A program made the position numbers and the translations under genes. Source: Pyrenochaeta sp. MPI-SDFR-AT-0127 (taxonomy: Eukaryota > Ascomycota > Dothideomycetes > Pleosporales > Cucurbitariaceae). Taken from it: a stretch of DNA of 64,000 nt. Location of the stretch: positions 96,586 through 160,585 of the forward strand of contig JAGTJM010000072.1 of assembly GCA_020747015.1 (NCBI GenBank), written 5' to 3'. Under the pieces are notes generated by a model. The model saw only the letters and a list, made by a program, of their open reading frames with translations. It did not search any database and had not been told where the DNA came from. Below, piece by piece: positions 47,686 to 59,440 of the stretch. Within the stretch, counting starts at the first letter, position 1, and each line of letters begins with the position of its first letter.

Positions 47686-48100
47686 TCAAAGAAACGGGTC
47701 CGAGTTCTCAGTTTCTAAGATCTTCATAAGAACCTTAACCTTGTCTATATGGACACGCTCAGCCAGTAGCCTTCGCATAAGAGAGCGGGACTTGTGACGC
47801 CATCTATTATTGGTCTCATCTTCAAGTGAGAAGATAGCTGTAGGAAAAAGTTGAAAAAGCTCAAGGTATGTCTGTTTGTACGGGTGGGGAACCAATGGCC
47901 ATTTGTCATGGTCCGCTCTTGGAAGCCATGATCCGGCGCCATCTTCATCCATTAGAGTCGCTAAAGCAGCGGCAACTTCAAAATACACTCCGAAATTCTG
48001 TAGGTCTATTAGCTTCAAAGCTCTTTTATTCTCATAGGTGAATAATAAACTTACATAGCTTGAGCCACATATTCCCTAGAGCAACAGTAAAGCACTAATT
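47686..48100 (-). pseudogene. C-terminal gene fragment of unknown family
   Basis: The 110-codon frame 47686-48018 (MKLIDLQNFGVYFEVAAAL) ends at a natural stop. Just upstream, 48047-48100 reads DIELVLYCCSREYVAQA in a compatible phase. Between them lies GTAAGT...AAAG of only 32 nt, too short for a normal fungal intron. The protein looks globular (several Trp, Leu and acidic residues) but matches nothing I know. No start region is visible further upstream. Probably a remnant of a larger gene among the decaying kinase and ankyrin genes here. Confidence 0.35.
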
Positions 48101-48665
48101 CAATGTCCTACAGAAGATAATTTCAAATTCTTAGAGTGAAGTAATGCTATGTGGAGGAAGAGGCCTGGCATATGAAGGAGGCATTAGTACGTCTTGGCGA
48201 TTTCTTATCCTAGCTTGTGCAAAATCCCGTCCAGAAACGCTGCCAATTGGATACGGCCATACGGCGAGGCTTTACAGAGGACCAATGTTGAGTAACGGTT
48301 GGAGAGCTAGCTGAAAACTACCTAGATCTGCAAAAGCATGCGAACTCCAGAGGTGGTAAGGAATTGAGAGCTCGTCCATCGTCTTGCTCAATTGAATCTT
48401 TTGTTATGTCTACTATCGCCTCTCGCAGGGAATAGTAGTGGGGAAAGCGCGGCTATCTCTACCTCAAGGAGACCGAACTTGTTTCCCCTCTATGGGACCT
48501 ACCTTTTTGGGGTAAGTCACTCCTTGGGCTGATGCCTGTATATTGCCAAAAATGAAGTCAACAAAAAAGAAGCCCTGAAGTAAACGCTGAATTCAGGCAG
48601 AAGCACTCCAAGAAGGTTTGGTCGTTTTAATCAGCCCACACCGATCAATATTAACTTCTTAGACA
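48101..48665. other. Intergenic region, nothing recognised
   Basis: No supported gene. Flanked by gene fragments on both sides, so decayed coding sequence is possible. Confidence 0.35.
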
Positions 48666-49007
48666 ATGAGCCTTACCAATTATAGGTTGGACCTCGTTAA
48701 TATACCGCCTCCAAACCCGCACATCATAGAAGGAGGGCTATGGGGACAGACGCCGCTCTTGTGTGCAGCACAGAATGGGCACGAGACGGTCGTGAGGCTT
48801 TTGCTCGAGACTCGTAAGGTGAGTGTGGATTCAAAGGAACGCTACGACAGCCAGACACCGCTTTGGTGGGCGGCACGGAACGGGCACGAGGCGGTGGTAA
48901 TGCTTCTCTCAAGATGCGCTGGGTTTGAAAAAGCGTCACAGAAGATAGACGCTCTTCAAATGGGCGGCAGGGAGATCTACTCTGCCTGCCGCCAGCCAAC
49001 TGCCTAG
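48666..49007 (+). pseudogene. Ankyrin-repeat gene fragment
   Basis: 113 codons with two good ankyrin repeats: GQTPLLCAAQNGHETVVRLL then SQTPLWWAARNGHEAVVMLL. The frame then leaves the repeat pattern (CAGFEKASQKIDALQ) and stops soon after. Ankyrin proteins normally have many more repeats and another domain, so this is a fragment, possibly followed by a frameshift near 48915. Confidence 0.6.
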
Positions 49008-49607
49008 GAAAAGGCGACGAGCGTGCAGAACTGGAAACCGAAACGTGCACACCACTGTGAGAATGAGTACGATACGTATATCAGGGCATGACACCGACAG
49101 GCACAACAAACGGTAAGCGTGATGACTGTGGCTCGGCACAATGTCCAAGAACAGCTATTATAAGGTTTGAGAAGCGTAGAAGAATGGATACCGATGACAT
49201 AAATGTAGTTGCACGGCTATGACGCTGGTGAATGACTGCTCTCACGTTCTAATCTATATTCTGCAATAGGTGTCCATCGCGCGGTCCTACCTCAACCCAA
49301 TCTGGGAAATCCCGCATTACCATCGTCCGCATCGTCCGCTACCACACTTGTGCCATTAGCACACTCTAAGGCCCCAGGCGCAAATGCAATCTCTACCACC
49401 TGTTTTCCTATTATCCAAGCACATTTGCCATTAGCTATAGTGTGGTTGGTTCTGTTTCAGTACTCTTTCCATTTGTCTCACGTTTACTCTAATCGGCACT
49501 TACTTCTTTGTCAGGCAGAGCACTCACTGTTTTCAATCCCGGTCTTCCTTGCCTTGAATTTATTTAGTACACTTCTTTTCTTTAACATACAAGCAGTGTA
49601 CAAGTAG
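49008..49607. other. Intergenic region, nothing recognised
   Basis: No supported gene. Short ORFs only. Confidence 0.35.
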
Positions 49608-50162
49608 TATTTTAAGAAGTGTGCTGCCGAACTTCAAGAATGTCCTGGTAATGCTCCTCCATACCACCATATGACCTTCGAATCTGACATCTTCCAACTT
49701 GGTTATATTTTATAGCTTCTGGCAGAACATAAATTATTTGCACTGGGCCTTTGTCCAAGGTTTGGGTGCACTAAATGGCCCCATCACACCTGCAATGAAC
49801 ATCACAACCCTGTTGAACTCCCACCCAGCGATCCCGGTATCATTCCGGAGCACATGAATCAGATGGTACGACGCTGTCGAGAACGGGATACGCGTTTACG
49901 GCGAACCGCTCGCGAGCTTTTGCGTAACTTCCCCGCAAGATCGATACCCGTCGAAATCAGTAATTTGATCAAGAGGTATTCTAATAGGGAAGACAACTAC
50001 AATTGGTCTGTTTGCGATCATTGTGCGGAAATATTCTCTGTCGGATTTCATTGTAATATCTGTGAGGAGGGAAATTTTGATCTCTATTCCAACCGCCGCA
50101 TGAACGGCCTTCATTGCTTTGTTCCAGACCACATCCTCACTAAACGCGATTTGTCACGATAA
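49608..50162 (+). pseudogene. Kinase C-lobe plus ZZ-like zinc finger relic
   Basis: One frame runs from about 49608 to 50162, broken by TAG at 49713-49715. Before the stop, APPYHHMTFESDIFQLGYIL looks like kinase subdomains VIII-IX (APE region and the DxFxLG helix); Trp is expected at the stop (TGG to TAG). After it LLAEHKLFALGLC continues the kinase. The C-terminal 40 residues have CDHCAEIFSVGFHCNICEEG, similar to ZZ-type fingers that end some fungal kinases, although the later cysteine pair is missing. The N-lobe and catalytic loop are absent. Alternative: the open part 49854-50162 could be expressed as a separate 102-residue protein, but this is unlikely. Confidence 0.6.
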
Positions 50163-50546
50163 AGAACTTTGAAAAGCGGAATGCATATCAAGAAGTCCAG
50201 AATTTCAGAAATTGGGATTCTCGGCTGTTCTAGAAACAATGGGTTGTAAGGAGTAAGCACATATTCCGTTCACGTCGTTGATATGCTTCAGCAGGTACGT
50301 AATGACGCGAGCGATCAGATTGTAACATACGAGGGATAATAGATGCGGTTTGCAACTGTAATTATTAGACATCATACGTAAAAAAAAAAGACAGTAATCA
50401 GCGAGAGCTTAGTTTTGAGGAAGCGCACCCCTAAAGTGTTGAAGCTTACCTACTAGTAGCAGTAATAATCTCTATAGATTTAATGATTCTGTGTCATCGG
50501 GATAGTCTCTCATTAAGGCATTCCATGAGTAAGAGATACCTCCATT
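50163..50546. other. Intergenic region, nothing recognised
   Basis: Spacer between two pseudogenes. No supported gene. Confidence 0.35.
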
Positions 50547-53500
50547 TCATTTGATTTTGCCAGACACCTTCCGTTGCCTCTGCGCACTTCGGATCATCTC
50601 ACTCGTGGAAGTGGTGTCCGGTTCATCCCACGCGCTTTCGCTCAGACCATGGCTCTCAAGATTATCCGGGTCAACTTTGAAAGGATTGGACCCAAGGTCG
50701 AGGAGCTTGCGAACGGTTGCTTCTTTTCCGCATGCAGCAGCGACATGCAAAGGCGTCCGTAAGGCAAAGTCCTCAGCATTAACATCCGCCCCGTTCTCGA
50801 TGAGATATTCCACCGCCTCATCAGGTTCCCCCCACTCTGCAGCCGCTACTGCATGAAGAGCAGACGTGAATTTTCCTCCTTTCGCATTGACGTCTGCGCC
50901 TTGTTGACCAAGAATTTAAGCAGGGACGTCTGTGCGCTTACAACGGCAGCTTGGAGCGCATTGCCATATTTTCCGCCAACAGCGTTTACATCGACGCCTC
51001 CCTTTTCGTAGATCAGGCGCGCAATCAACTTTCGCCGGTGGAAACTGATACCGCCTCCGTAACAGGCCGCTTGGAAGACGTTTCCGTACTATCCACCTTT
51101 TGCTAGGTGGCTCGCCCCCTTCTTCAAAAGCAATTTCACAAGTCTTTCGGCGAAGGTTCCACATGCTGCTGCAGCTATCAGTTCGGTGCCTCCATTTCTT
51201 CGGCAGGCGTTGACGTCGACACCCCTTTCGAGAAGATTGCGAATGAGCATGAACCTATCCTCTTCGTACTGCTCCGACAGAGCGCAAACTATTGTTCCGC
51301 TCTTATCCGATATAACATGAGGATCTGCCCCCCGGTCTAGCAGCAGTTGGGGGACATCTGCTTGAATCCATCTCGTGGATGAATGGAGGGGGAAATCGCC
51401 GTCGTCATTAGGCACATTGACTTCCGCTCCATAATCTAGTAACAGTTTGACCGCTTCTTCGACGCCCTCCGCAGCTGCGTCGTGCAACGGTGTGTTTCCG
51501 TTGTCATCGTTGGCATCCAAGTCGGCGGAATGTCGAAGGAGAAGTTTGATTGCATCGATGTGGGTTGCACTGTACTTATGCTCACAAGCCAAATGCAGCG
51601 CGGTTTTGCCATCCTCATCCTGCGCCTCGAGATCGACCTCATTCTCTGGCTCAAGTAATGTCTCAATGCCAACGATATTCCCCGAATCTACGGCTTCATG
51701 TAGCGCCGTTCGTCCTTTTTGGTTCTGACATTCCGTGCTTGCCCCTCTACTTAGCAGAAATCTCATCATGGCCCTCGCATATTTGAGTTTGCAGGTGCGG
51801 TGAAACGCAGTGGATCCTTGCCTGTCGCAGTCCTCTAATTCAGCACCATGATCCAAAAGGAAAGATACTGCTTCGATACTGCGAGATGCCGCAGCTTCGT
51901 GTATTGGTGTGCGATGATACCAGTCCCGTGATTGAATATCGGCACCTGAGTCGAGCAACAACTGCATGGCGTTGACGCTGCCTGCTCGCGCAGCGTAATG
52001 GAGTGGTGTCCCCTTATAATCGTTGTGATTCCCGGACGCATTAATATTAGGCTTCAGCAAAATCAAATACCAAATTACTTCAATGTGCTCACCCTTATAT
52101 GCAGCGCGAAGAGTATTGTACGCGGCTCTACCTGGCGCCTTTAAATCAATGCCCCTTTTAGTAGTAGGCGTACAGTTCCTAACCTTCTATTTTCTGCCGT
52201 ATCCTACAGAGGCGAACCTTCGCACAGAGAACCCATCTTCCTCGCCGACTTCCGTGGATATAGAGCTGCTCTTCTAGTAAGAAGAAAATCGACTACTAGA
52301 GTATAGCTACTAGCGGAAGCGTAGTGCAATGCTGTCTTATCCTTATAGAGCCCGCTCGAATTATCCTGGAATATCACGTTAATCCTATCACTATTTTTGA
52401 GAAGAATTTGTATAGTTTCTAGATAACCATTCGCTGCCGTATTATAGAGGCTGGCTTCGGGCGTCTACCTTCCTAATTAATATTAATACTGCGGTCTAGT
52501 AGGCTAGATACTAGTGTTATATACCCTCCTAAAGAAGCTAATTATAGAGCTATAAGTCTTATACTGCCTAGCTCTTATAATAGGACTTGCCCTCCGGTTT
52601 TGAGTAGCAGCTCTAATATATCTATGTTTCTAGACTTTGCAGCTAGATAGAGCGCGTTATCGCCTGCCTCGTCTTTAGCTGTCTGACTTAATCCCTTATC
52701 TAGTAGCGACTTTACTTATATAAGGTTTGCATTAGCTACTACGTAATAAAGTAATATACTACCCGCGTTATCTTTAAATCCTACACTAAGGTTAATAGTA
52801 ACTAGTAGGGTTACTTCTTTAGAAACCCTCTCGCGATTTATAGATCCTATTAAGGGTTCTAGTAATAGTGCCTAAGGCGGAATTCTATGCAGTAATTTAT
52901 CGATATAATCTAAAGCATTAATTAAGGCTTTATAACTGGTTATAGATAATGTAAGTCTATCCTAATATTCTATACTAGCCCTTCTTATCGCTAGCTTTGG
53001 TCTGTCGAAAGGGTCGGCACTTGAACTCGTCACTGTCTCTGAACTTCCATCTGAACTCTTTCCGGTAGAACAAACGTCAAGGTCGTCCAATTTACTACCT
53101 AGAAGCTCGAATTTTCTTTTCGTTTCTACCGTGAGCTCACCCGCATCATTTTCGCTCTTTTCGTTGAAACTATGCGTACCTGCCTTTTAAACCGAGTGAG
53201 ATAGCCGACCGCTTTTGTCATCAACCTGTTCGAGAGTGCAATTTCTGCAGAAAGCATTGTCTGTATTTGCGCTATTGGTTATCATCTGCTGCAGATTGTG
53301 GGAAGTCGGCCGCTCCTCAGGATTTTCTTTGATCATGCTCGTTATCCATAGAAAGCAGACTTCATCCACACTAGGCAGACGGCTTGTTTTAAGCTCTTCC
53401 ATCCAACCAGGTATCAGATCAAGGTTATGCCGATAATATGCATTGGGAGCGTCGTGCTGCTCCAGGAAGTAGCGGCCAATGTCAGATCTCTCCCTGTCGT

Positions 53501-54724
53501 ACAAAACCGAGGCCATTTCCAAGAAGACGGCACCAAGGGAGAATATATCTAGGGCTGTAATCAGTCATTACATCTAATGAATGAGGCAGGAGAATGAGCT
53601 GCTACTGACCAGAAGAGGAATTACGGGCGTCATAGTTGCCCACTTCAGGAGTGGCATAGCGTTGAGTCAAGCGTGTAGGCCCATCAGTCGTATCTCCAAC
53701 CTCATTATACCAATCTCTCGATATGCCAAAATCGGTGAAAAGCACAGTTCCCTGATCCACAAGGATGTTTTGCGGCTTGATGTCCTTGTGCCGGACTTTC
53801 ATCTCATGCAGAAAGCACAGGCCAGTGGCTAAACAACCGAAAAACTTTCGTAACATGTTCAAATGGGACGGTTTGAAATTGTCTAGGAAATTGCTCAGGC
53901 TGGTCTCAGCAATTGGAAAGATAAGACCTAGAAAATCGGGATCCGTGTAGCTGGCTATAAGGGTTATTACGTGCCTATGTTTGATTCAATTTAAGATTTC
54001 GACTTCGGCCTTGAAATCGTTCATGAAATCCTTGGTTCATCGGGATAAGGTGTGCATCCGTACCATGCGTTTCCTTGCGTATCGCATAGAGCTTGGTGGG
54101 GGGTCCGACGACCATGTCAACGTGGCTGTTGCCGTCGAACAAGAGACCGCAGTGCTGAACAGGCAGTATTGAACCGTAGAGGAGTGGGAAATGAGAACCT
54201 GTGCTACTCGAGAGCTCCACAGATTGTGGGAGCACTTGGCTTTGAACATCTGAGAAGCGGAAGCAGTCCTTTGGTTTTAAAATGCTTTGTATCAGGCTCA
54301 GCGGGAGTGGTAGCCAATAATCATTGATGCTTGCGGCGATGAAGTCGTCAAGTAGATGCTCGCATTCGATAATTCGAAGAATCATGTAGAGCCGTGGAAC
54401 TTGCGCCCAGGCATCTTTGATTGTGAGTAGAAGAAGCGCGACTTGGTTGATGTCTGCATCCGTATAGTGGCGTGCCCCGTCCGCTTGGAAGAACGTGCCC
54501 AATTCGATTAGAGGAGTCATATTGTTTCAAACAGCGTCGAGTTGAACGCGCTGTGCGATGTTTCGTTCTCTCTTCTCCCAGGCGGCAAACTTCAGGGGAA
54601 GAGCTGGAAAGGCTGAGAGGCTGACTTTCTGCCAAGAAGTGGCGCTGGCCCCGCTGGTGTTCAGCCTCGTAAAAGAGCGAATGGGGTAGATTGAGGCACA
54701 AAAATACTGAAGAATTGGGGAAAG
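50547..54724 (-). pseudogene. Kinase-ankyrin repeat fusion gene, disrupted
   Basis: Read on the minus strand this is one long gene. 54724 to about 53980 is an N-terminal helical region (FAAWEKRERNIAQRVQLDAV, stop TGA, NNMTPLIELGTFF). The kinase follows: KLYAIRK, then a frame change near 54040, AEVEILN, CFLHEMKVRHKDIKPQNILV, LFTDFGIS, YATPEVG, an intron near 53547-53602, and ALDIFSLGAVFLEM. After TAA at 53187 the same frame runs on through a Ser/Glu-rich linker into ankyrin repeats. Between 52300 and 52960 these are AT-rich and carry several TAA/TAG stops (e.g. DEAGDNALYLAAKSRNIDIL just before one). 51092-52066 holds nine or so clean repeats (GTPLHYAARAGSVNAMQLLL). A TAG at 51089-51091 and a one-base loss near 50900 precede the last repeats. 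HKD replaces HRD in the catalytic loop. Confidence 0.78.
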
Positions 54725-56494
54725 CATGTTGGATAGTGAATACACAGAGGACAGTACGCCGGAATCGGTATTATGCTCGAGAAATACGCAGGCATGACCA
54801 CAATAATCCACTACATTTACTCTTTACAACACCAGACTCTTAAGCAAGCACTACTGACTAAATTTCAAGTGTGCTTCGATCTATTCAAATTTTCGCTCCC
54901 AAACAATGTCGAAAGGGCAACACAGCTAGATATCTACTTTGGCCCGCAGCTAGCGCGGATTGCAAGGATTTATCACGTGTGATGATGCCAGTGTGCGAGA
55001 TTGAAAGTTAAGAACAGCGAATTGTGTTATACTGAAACGTTATCCTCGCCTAACAGCATCTCCAATTGTCATAAACATATCGTAACCTACTCGCTCAATC
55101 GCAAACTGACAGCTTTGCTTTTCCTAAATATCATGTTATTCCACCGTTTTCGAGGATACTGTCTTTTCCGCAACCCTGACATCGATGGTTCGTTTGGATG
55201 GGCTGCGAGACAGCGCCATTAAACCGATTGATTCGATAACGGAGGAAATCGACATCTGCCTGTCCATATCTTACCTATCAATATACTCGACATCAGTTGC
55301 AGCGCCCAATCCACAACGGGAAAAAAAAAGTACCTATTCAATGATGGCCGACCTAGGATCTTATGGGCTCTCCTCACATTTCTGATTCAAAATAATGTTG
55401 TGAATGGCTGATATCGATATGATTGCTTTCTGGACACGACTAATACGTGTACTTAACAGGCATGGCATCGTGTGATTTTCAATCAGGCGTAGTGCAATGT
55501 AGCGAAACCTTGTAGCGGCGCTACTCTTTCTGAAAAGAAGCGCAAAGATCTCAGGCTGATTATAACGTCCACCCCAATTAGAAACATGCTTGGGTGCCTT
55601 GGTCGTTTCAGAATCAACCTCAGTTCCTCATTCGCCTCGTCCGATGACTGTGCGATGATGACTCGCCCAGGTCCAAGTATCATGGGTCTGCGACTCTTCT
55701 GCTCACGTCCTAGGTCAGCCCTACAGCTCTTGTTTCTTCGCATATATTAATGTTTCATCATCATTCACGATTAAAGTAGCGGCAAACACACAGGTGTCCA
55801 CTGAGGTTGAGACTGACTTCCCTAGGATACTTATGAGGGTGCTCAATTCGTGGTGGGAAGTGAGGAATGAGGACCTGATGCTACGTGATTAACAGGATAG
55901 TCTAGTAACATTGCATACTACTCTAGCGAGTTAAGACTCTCTTTGCAAATAATGCCGCTCAATCCACCGAACGTCGTCTGTGTCGCTACGTTGCTTCCTG
56001 TAGTACCTGGTGCGTACACCAGCCGCTTTCCAAGCGTAGTTTCAATATTTTGACGATTGTAAAGAAGCGCTCCATCGTGGCTTATGAATCGTTGAGTATT
56101 CTATAGTGTGCCGGTTGAGTTAGCGTAACGTTCGTTGATGTTTACAACGGCGTTTGGTATGTGCCTTGGGCAAGCAACTTGCAAAGTGTCGACTCCCGAT
56201 CACGGTGCTACAGTAGCGGAGTTGTATCATTGGAGATGAAGTGACGATTGAATTACACGTATCTACGCCTAAAAGTTTAAAACCTCATACGCCTAAGAGG
56301 TACCGAGTATATACTAGTAAACGTATTATTACAATGGGTGGAGCTTTTCCTAACAGGTGAAGAATGGTAAACTTTATGAAGAAAATAACAAGGCGATGCA
56401 CACAGAGAAGTCAATGTAGAAGGCGTAGTTGATGCATGCAGATGCTGGTGAGATAGAATTCCACGGCACGGAATAACTAGAAAGTCGAGAACAC
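54725..56494. other. Gene-poor region
   Basis: About 1.8 kb without a recognisable gene. An 86-codon minus ORF at 55483-55743 has no motif. Confidence 0.4.
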
Positions 56495-57085
56495 TTGGCG
56501 ATTGCTGGCCCAGCAACCGCCTTTGTCGCCCAAATATGTCGATACCGACGCATTAATACCACACCCCAAGGCTGCGCCTATGGCTCTTGCACATTCATGG
56601 CTCGCAGCAGTCCTCAATGCGCGCGGCCATTTGATACCACCGTCGGGCGTGCAATTCCTTGCAGACTAGCTGCAGAAGCCTCAAAAGCAGCACCCACCAC
56701 CCGCGCAGGCTCGAGTACCACCATCCCATCTCCTACGATGCCTGCATCTCTGTCTAGACCTGATCGAAAGCGCACTGCATGCGCCGACACCGACTCGTGG
56801 AATAGTTTGTACCCACACAAGCGACAGCAGATCCCGGACGAACCCAACCCACATGCGCCATGTCGCAACCCTCGATCGCCATCGAAGATATCGAGTAGAA
56901 TTGCCGCGCGGAAGGTAGAGAACACAGGGAACATAAAGCACGCAGTGGAGTATGTCGTGGACCCGAACTCCACCTCACGGGCATGGGGTGTCAGACGCAA
57001 CCCGCTACATGCCTGGCAGCTCTTCCGGTGCCTGTTCCAGCGCTCCATGAGGCTAGTAGGCGGCGGGATGGGTCCCAACACCTAG
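56495..57085 (+). CDS. Doubtful hypothetical protein
   Basis: A 196-codon frame in a locally GC-richer patch. The translation is rich in Arg, Pro, Ser, Thr and Cys with no domain, signal peptide or membrane segment, and the opposite strand has an overlapping 155-codon frame. Such mutual open frames usually reflect composition rather than coding. Kept because of its length; the coding strand is not certain. Confidence 0.2.
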   Translation: MAIAGPATAFVAQICRYRRINTTPQGCAYGSCTFMARSSPQCARPFDTTVGRAIPCRLAAEASKAAPTTRAGSSTTIPSPTMPASLSRPDRKRTACADTDSWNSLYPHKRQQIPDEPNPHAPCRNPRSPSKISSRIAARKVENTGNIKHAVEYVVDPNSTSRAWGVRRNPLHAWQLFRCLFQRSMRLVGGGMGPNT

Positions 57086-57637
57086 TATGTGATTGAAGCA
57101 CCTGCACAGCCTATGTCACCAGCGTAGCACATCTCATGAACTAGGGAAAAGGGGCTGAACAGCAGGGCTTTGATCCTGCTACATGAGGCGAAGCATCCAT
57201 AGGCAAAGCCAAATAAAGGCTTATCATTTTTGGCCCCTTTGGTGTCCAATCGGCTTCAAGATCACGTAAGCCCAACAAGCGAGGAGCCCGTTTTAAGGAG
57301 CAAAATAGGCCCTTTTAAACACAAACACGATGTAAAGTACTCTTTTGATTACTGAAGGGAGCTACAGACATGTTTTTCGGACTCGTATTAGCACGGCAAG
57401 GGGCCTGATATGCTTTCGATCGGGCGATGTAGACTTACTCTATGAAATGGAAGGAACCAGCAAGACGAAGCCCCTACAATCTAAGCGAAGGACGCAAGTA
57501 TAAAAGCTGTAGTATCCAGCGACTTCTATCACATCCAACACAGACAACCTGTAACAGATACCATACGCTGTGTGTTCGGTCCTGCACATCGAAAACTTTT
57601 CGATTTCACTGTCATTGCCAACACCGCATTTATCAAG
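57086..57637. other. Upstream region of the Cys-rich secreted protein
   Basis: No other gene. It contains the putative TATA box listed separately. Confidence 0.4.
57499..57505 (+). promoter_or_regulatory. Putative TATA box of the Cys-rich secreted protein gene
   Basis: TATAAAA, about 139 bp upstream of the ATG at 57638. Sequence match only. Confidence 0.45.
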
Positions 57638-58057
57638 ATGAAGAGCATTATACTCGCTATCGCACTTTTCTCTGCAGGGTTGGTAGCTACTATCATTCCT
57701 GACCCCGATAATGGCCTTGACCGCCGAGGTCTCCCAATCGTCAACCCCTTCAAAAAAGAATGTAGGGACGGCCCTTGCGTGTTAGGTTGCAATCGAAAAT
57801 GTGGTTACGCTAGTAGTAATGCTGAGCTGCAAAGTTGCCAAATCAACTGGTACGTTGTACACCACTTGAATTCCTTGGGGTTTCTGTTTCCAAAAAAAAT
57901 GGTTGCTGATGTTATTGTTTGTGTTTGCAGCTCGGTCTGTTGTGGTATTCAGGGAAAGTGTAAGAGCTGCGCTCCAGATTCAGATTGCGACGATGTCAAA
58001 GAATGCCGCCTCTGTTGGGGCAAACCAAAGAAATGCTCGGAATGGTCTCGTGGATGA
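57638..58057 (+). CDS. Cysteine-rich secreted protein, candidate effector
   Basis: Exons 57638-57849 and 57931-58057, with an 81-nt GTACGT...TTTGCAG intron that splits a Cys codon, give 112 residues. The signal peptide MKSIILAIALFSAGLVA is followed by a short pro-segment ending in a Kex2-like Arg-Arg (NGLDRRGLP). The mature part of about 80 residues carries 14 cysteines, most in the second exon (CSVCCGIQGKCKSC, then DCDDVKECRLCWGKPKKC), allowing seven disulfides. Such density with a pro-region is typical of secreted effectors or antimicrobial peptides. I recognise no specific family. Its setting between RIP-altered repeats, about 2.5 kb from a gypsy LTR, is where fungal effector genes are often found. 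The function is inferred only. Confidence 0.82.
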   Translation: MKSIILAIALFSAGLVATIIPDPDNGLDRRGLPIVNPFKKECRDGPCVLGCNRKCGYASSNAELQSCQINWYVVHHLNSLGFLFPKKMVADVIVCVCSSVCCGIQGKCKSCAPDSDCDDVKECRLCWGKPKKCSEWSRG

Positions 58058-59440
58058 GTGGACTCTTCAAAGATTTATGTCCCATCTGGAGCCTTTTGTG
58101 TGGAATTGCGGAGCGCGCGGATGATGAAGCATTCGTAGTAGACACTAATATGTGCTCGGCTCTTCGGTTAAAATTTTGTATCCTACATATTCAAATACAA
58201 AATACCCACGTTGCCAATTTGTGATGATTCCGCGTATTCACCCTATGTTGACGTCTGGACGCAATCGAGGAAAACCGGAAACCAATCTCATCTCACAATT
58301 TCAACATCGCAAAAATCAAATCAACCATGAAAGATGTGTTTAGATCTTGGCAATGGTGCTTTTACATGGATCAGTAACAATATGCCCTCATGTTTACTCT
58401 TTCTGCGGCGAAGGCTGGATCGGCTTTGAAAGCTACTTGAAATTGCCAGATATGGCTTCAAACTGGACAGACAACAAAAGATATAACCTTTTTATCCAAA
58501 TACATTTCACGTTTGTCTATAATGCACTCCTGTGTTCCGGTTGGCACAGCTCAGATTAATACTGGTAAGGAACTTTTTGGTCTCCTGTAGCAGAGGCAGC
58601 TTCTCGTGTCGTTTTTGAAGGGCAATGGACAAAAGGCTTACATGGTATTAATATCGAGGGAGCCCGGGCACATTCTTGATGCATTTCGTGTTATTTCTTT
58701 CATTTGGCTCGCCAGTGGAAGCACATGCCGTTGAACGAAGACGACGCTTACCTTATGTACGTTAACAAGGGAGCACGCAATCAATTGGTGGCATTAGATA
58801 GTCTAGGGCACCGAAAACGCTTTCCAAACAGCCTACACAAAACTTGTAAAGTTTGTGCCGACCAATTCTAAATTAGAGTCAGCCTAGGCCAATGGAAATG
58901 AGGATGGTTATCAATTTCATAATGTAATTTTATGCGGCACAGGAAAGACTGCCACGATATCACTCATACATATCCAGAGAATAATAGTAGCAGATCATGC
59001 GAGATCTCTCCAACACAGAAAGTTTCATCTCTGTGACTACGGTAACAGAGTACACGAATTGATTGCCGATACAGACCTTCACATTTTTCGATGCTACATA
59101 AACCGTTCTGGGACTGGATTGAGATGGCTGCAAGATAGAGTTCATGGCTTAGACTTTGAAGCAATTGAGCACCTGACAGCAAAAGACACGAAATCTGAAT
59201 ATAAAAAAGTGAAATTCCGTCCCTAAGGACTTAATTATTGCTGTAGATAGGGATTTGGAATATTTTCTTGAAAAGCTTGTGGACAGAGCTCTAGGCAAGA
59301 CTTCAGACACTACTTCATATCCTCGGATTCAGCCTACCCTGAACGGCTTACACATAGTGCGGGAGGCTAGATGTTATGCCTATACTATCCCCACCTAAGG
59401 GGTGGAAAATTAGCATTTATTGCTGGAAAATAAATCGACA
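58058..59440. other. Gene-poor region
   Basis: 3' flank of the Cys-rich gene and about 1.3 kb without a supported gene. Short ORFs only. Confidence 0.4.

Noticed and set aside
56614..57081. 155-codon minus ORF opposite the 56495-57085 frame
   Set aside because: No motif on either strand; the longer plus frame was kept only at low confidence.
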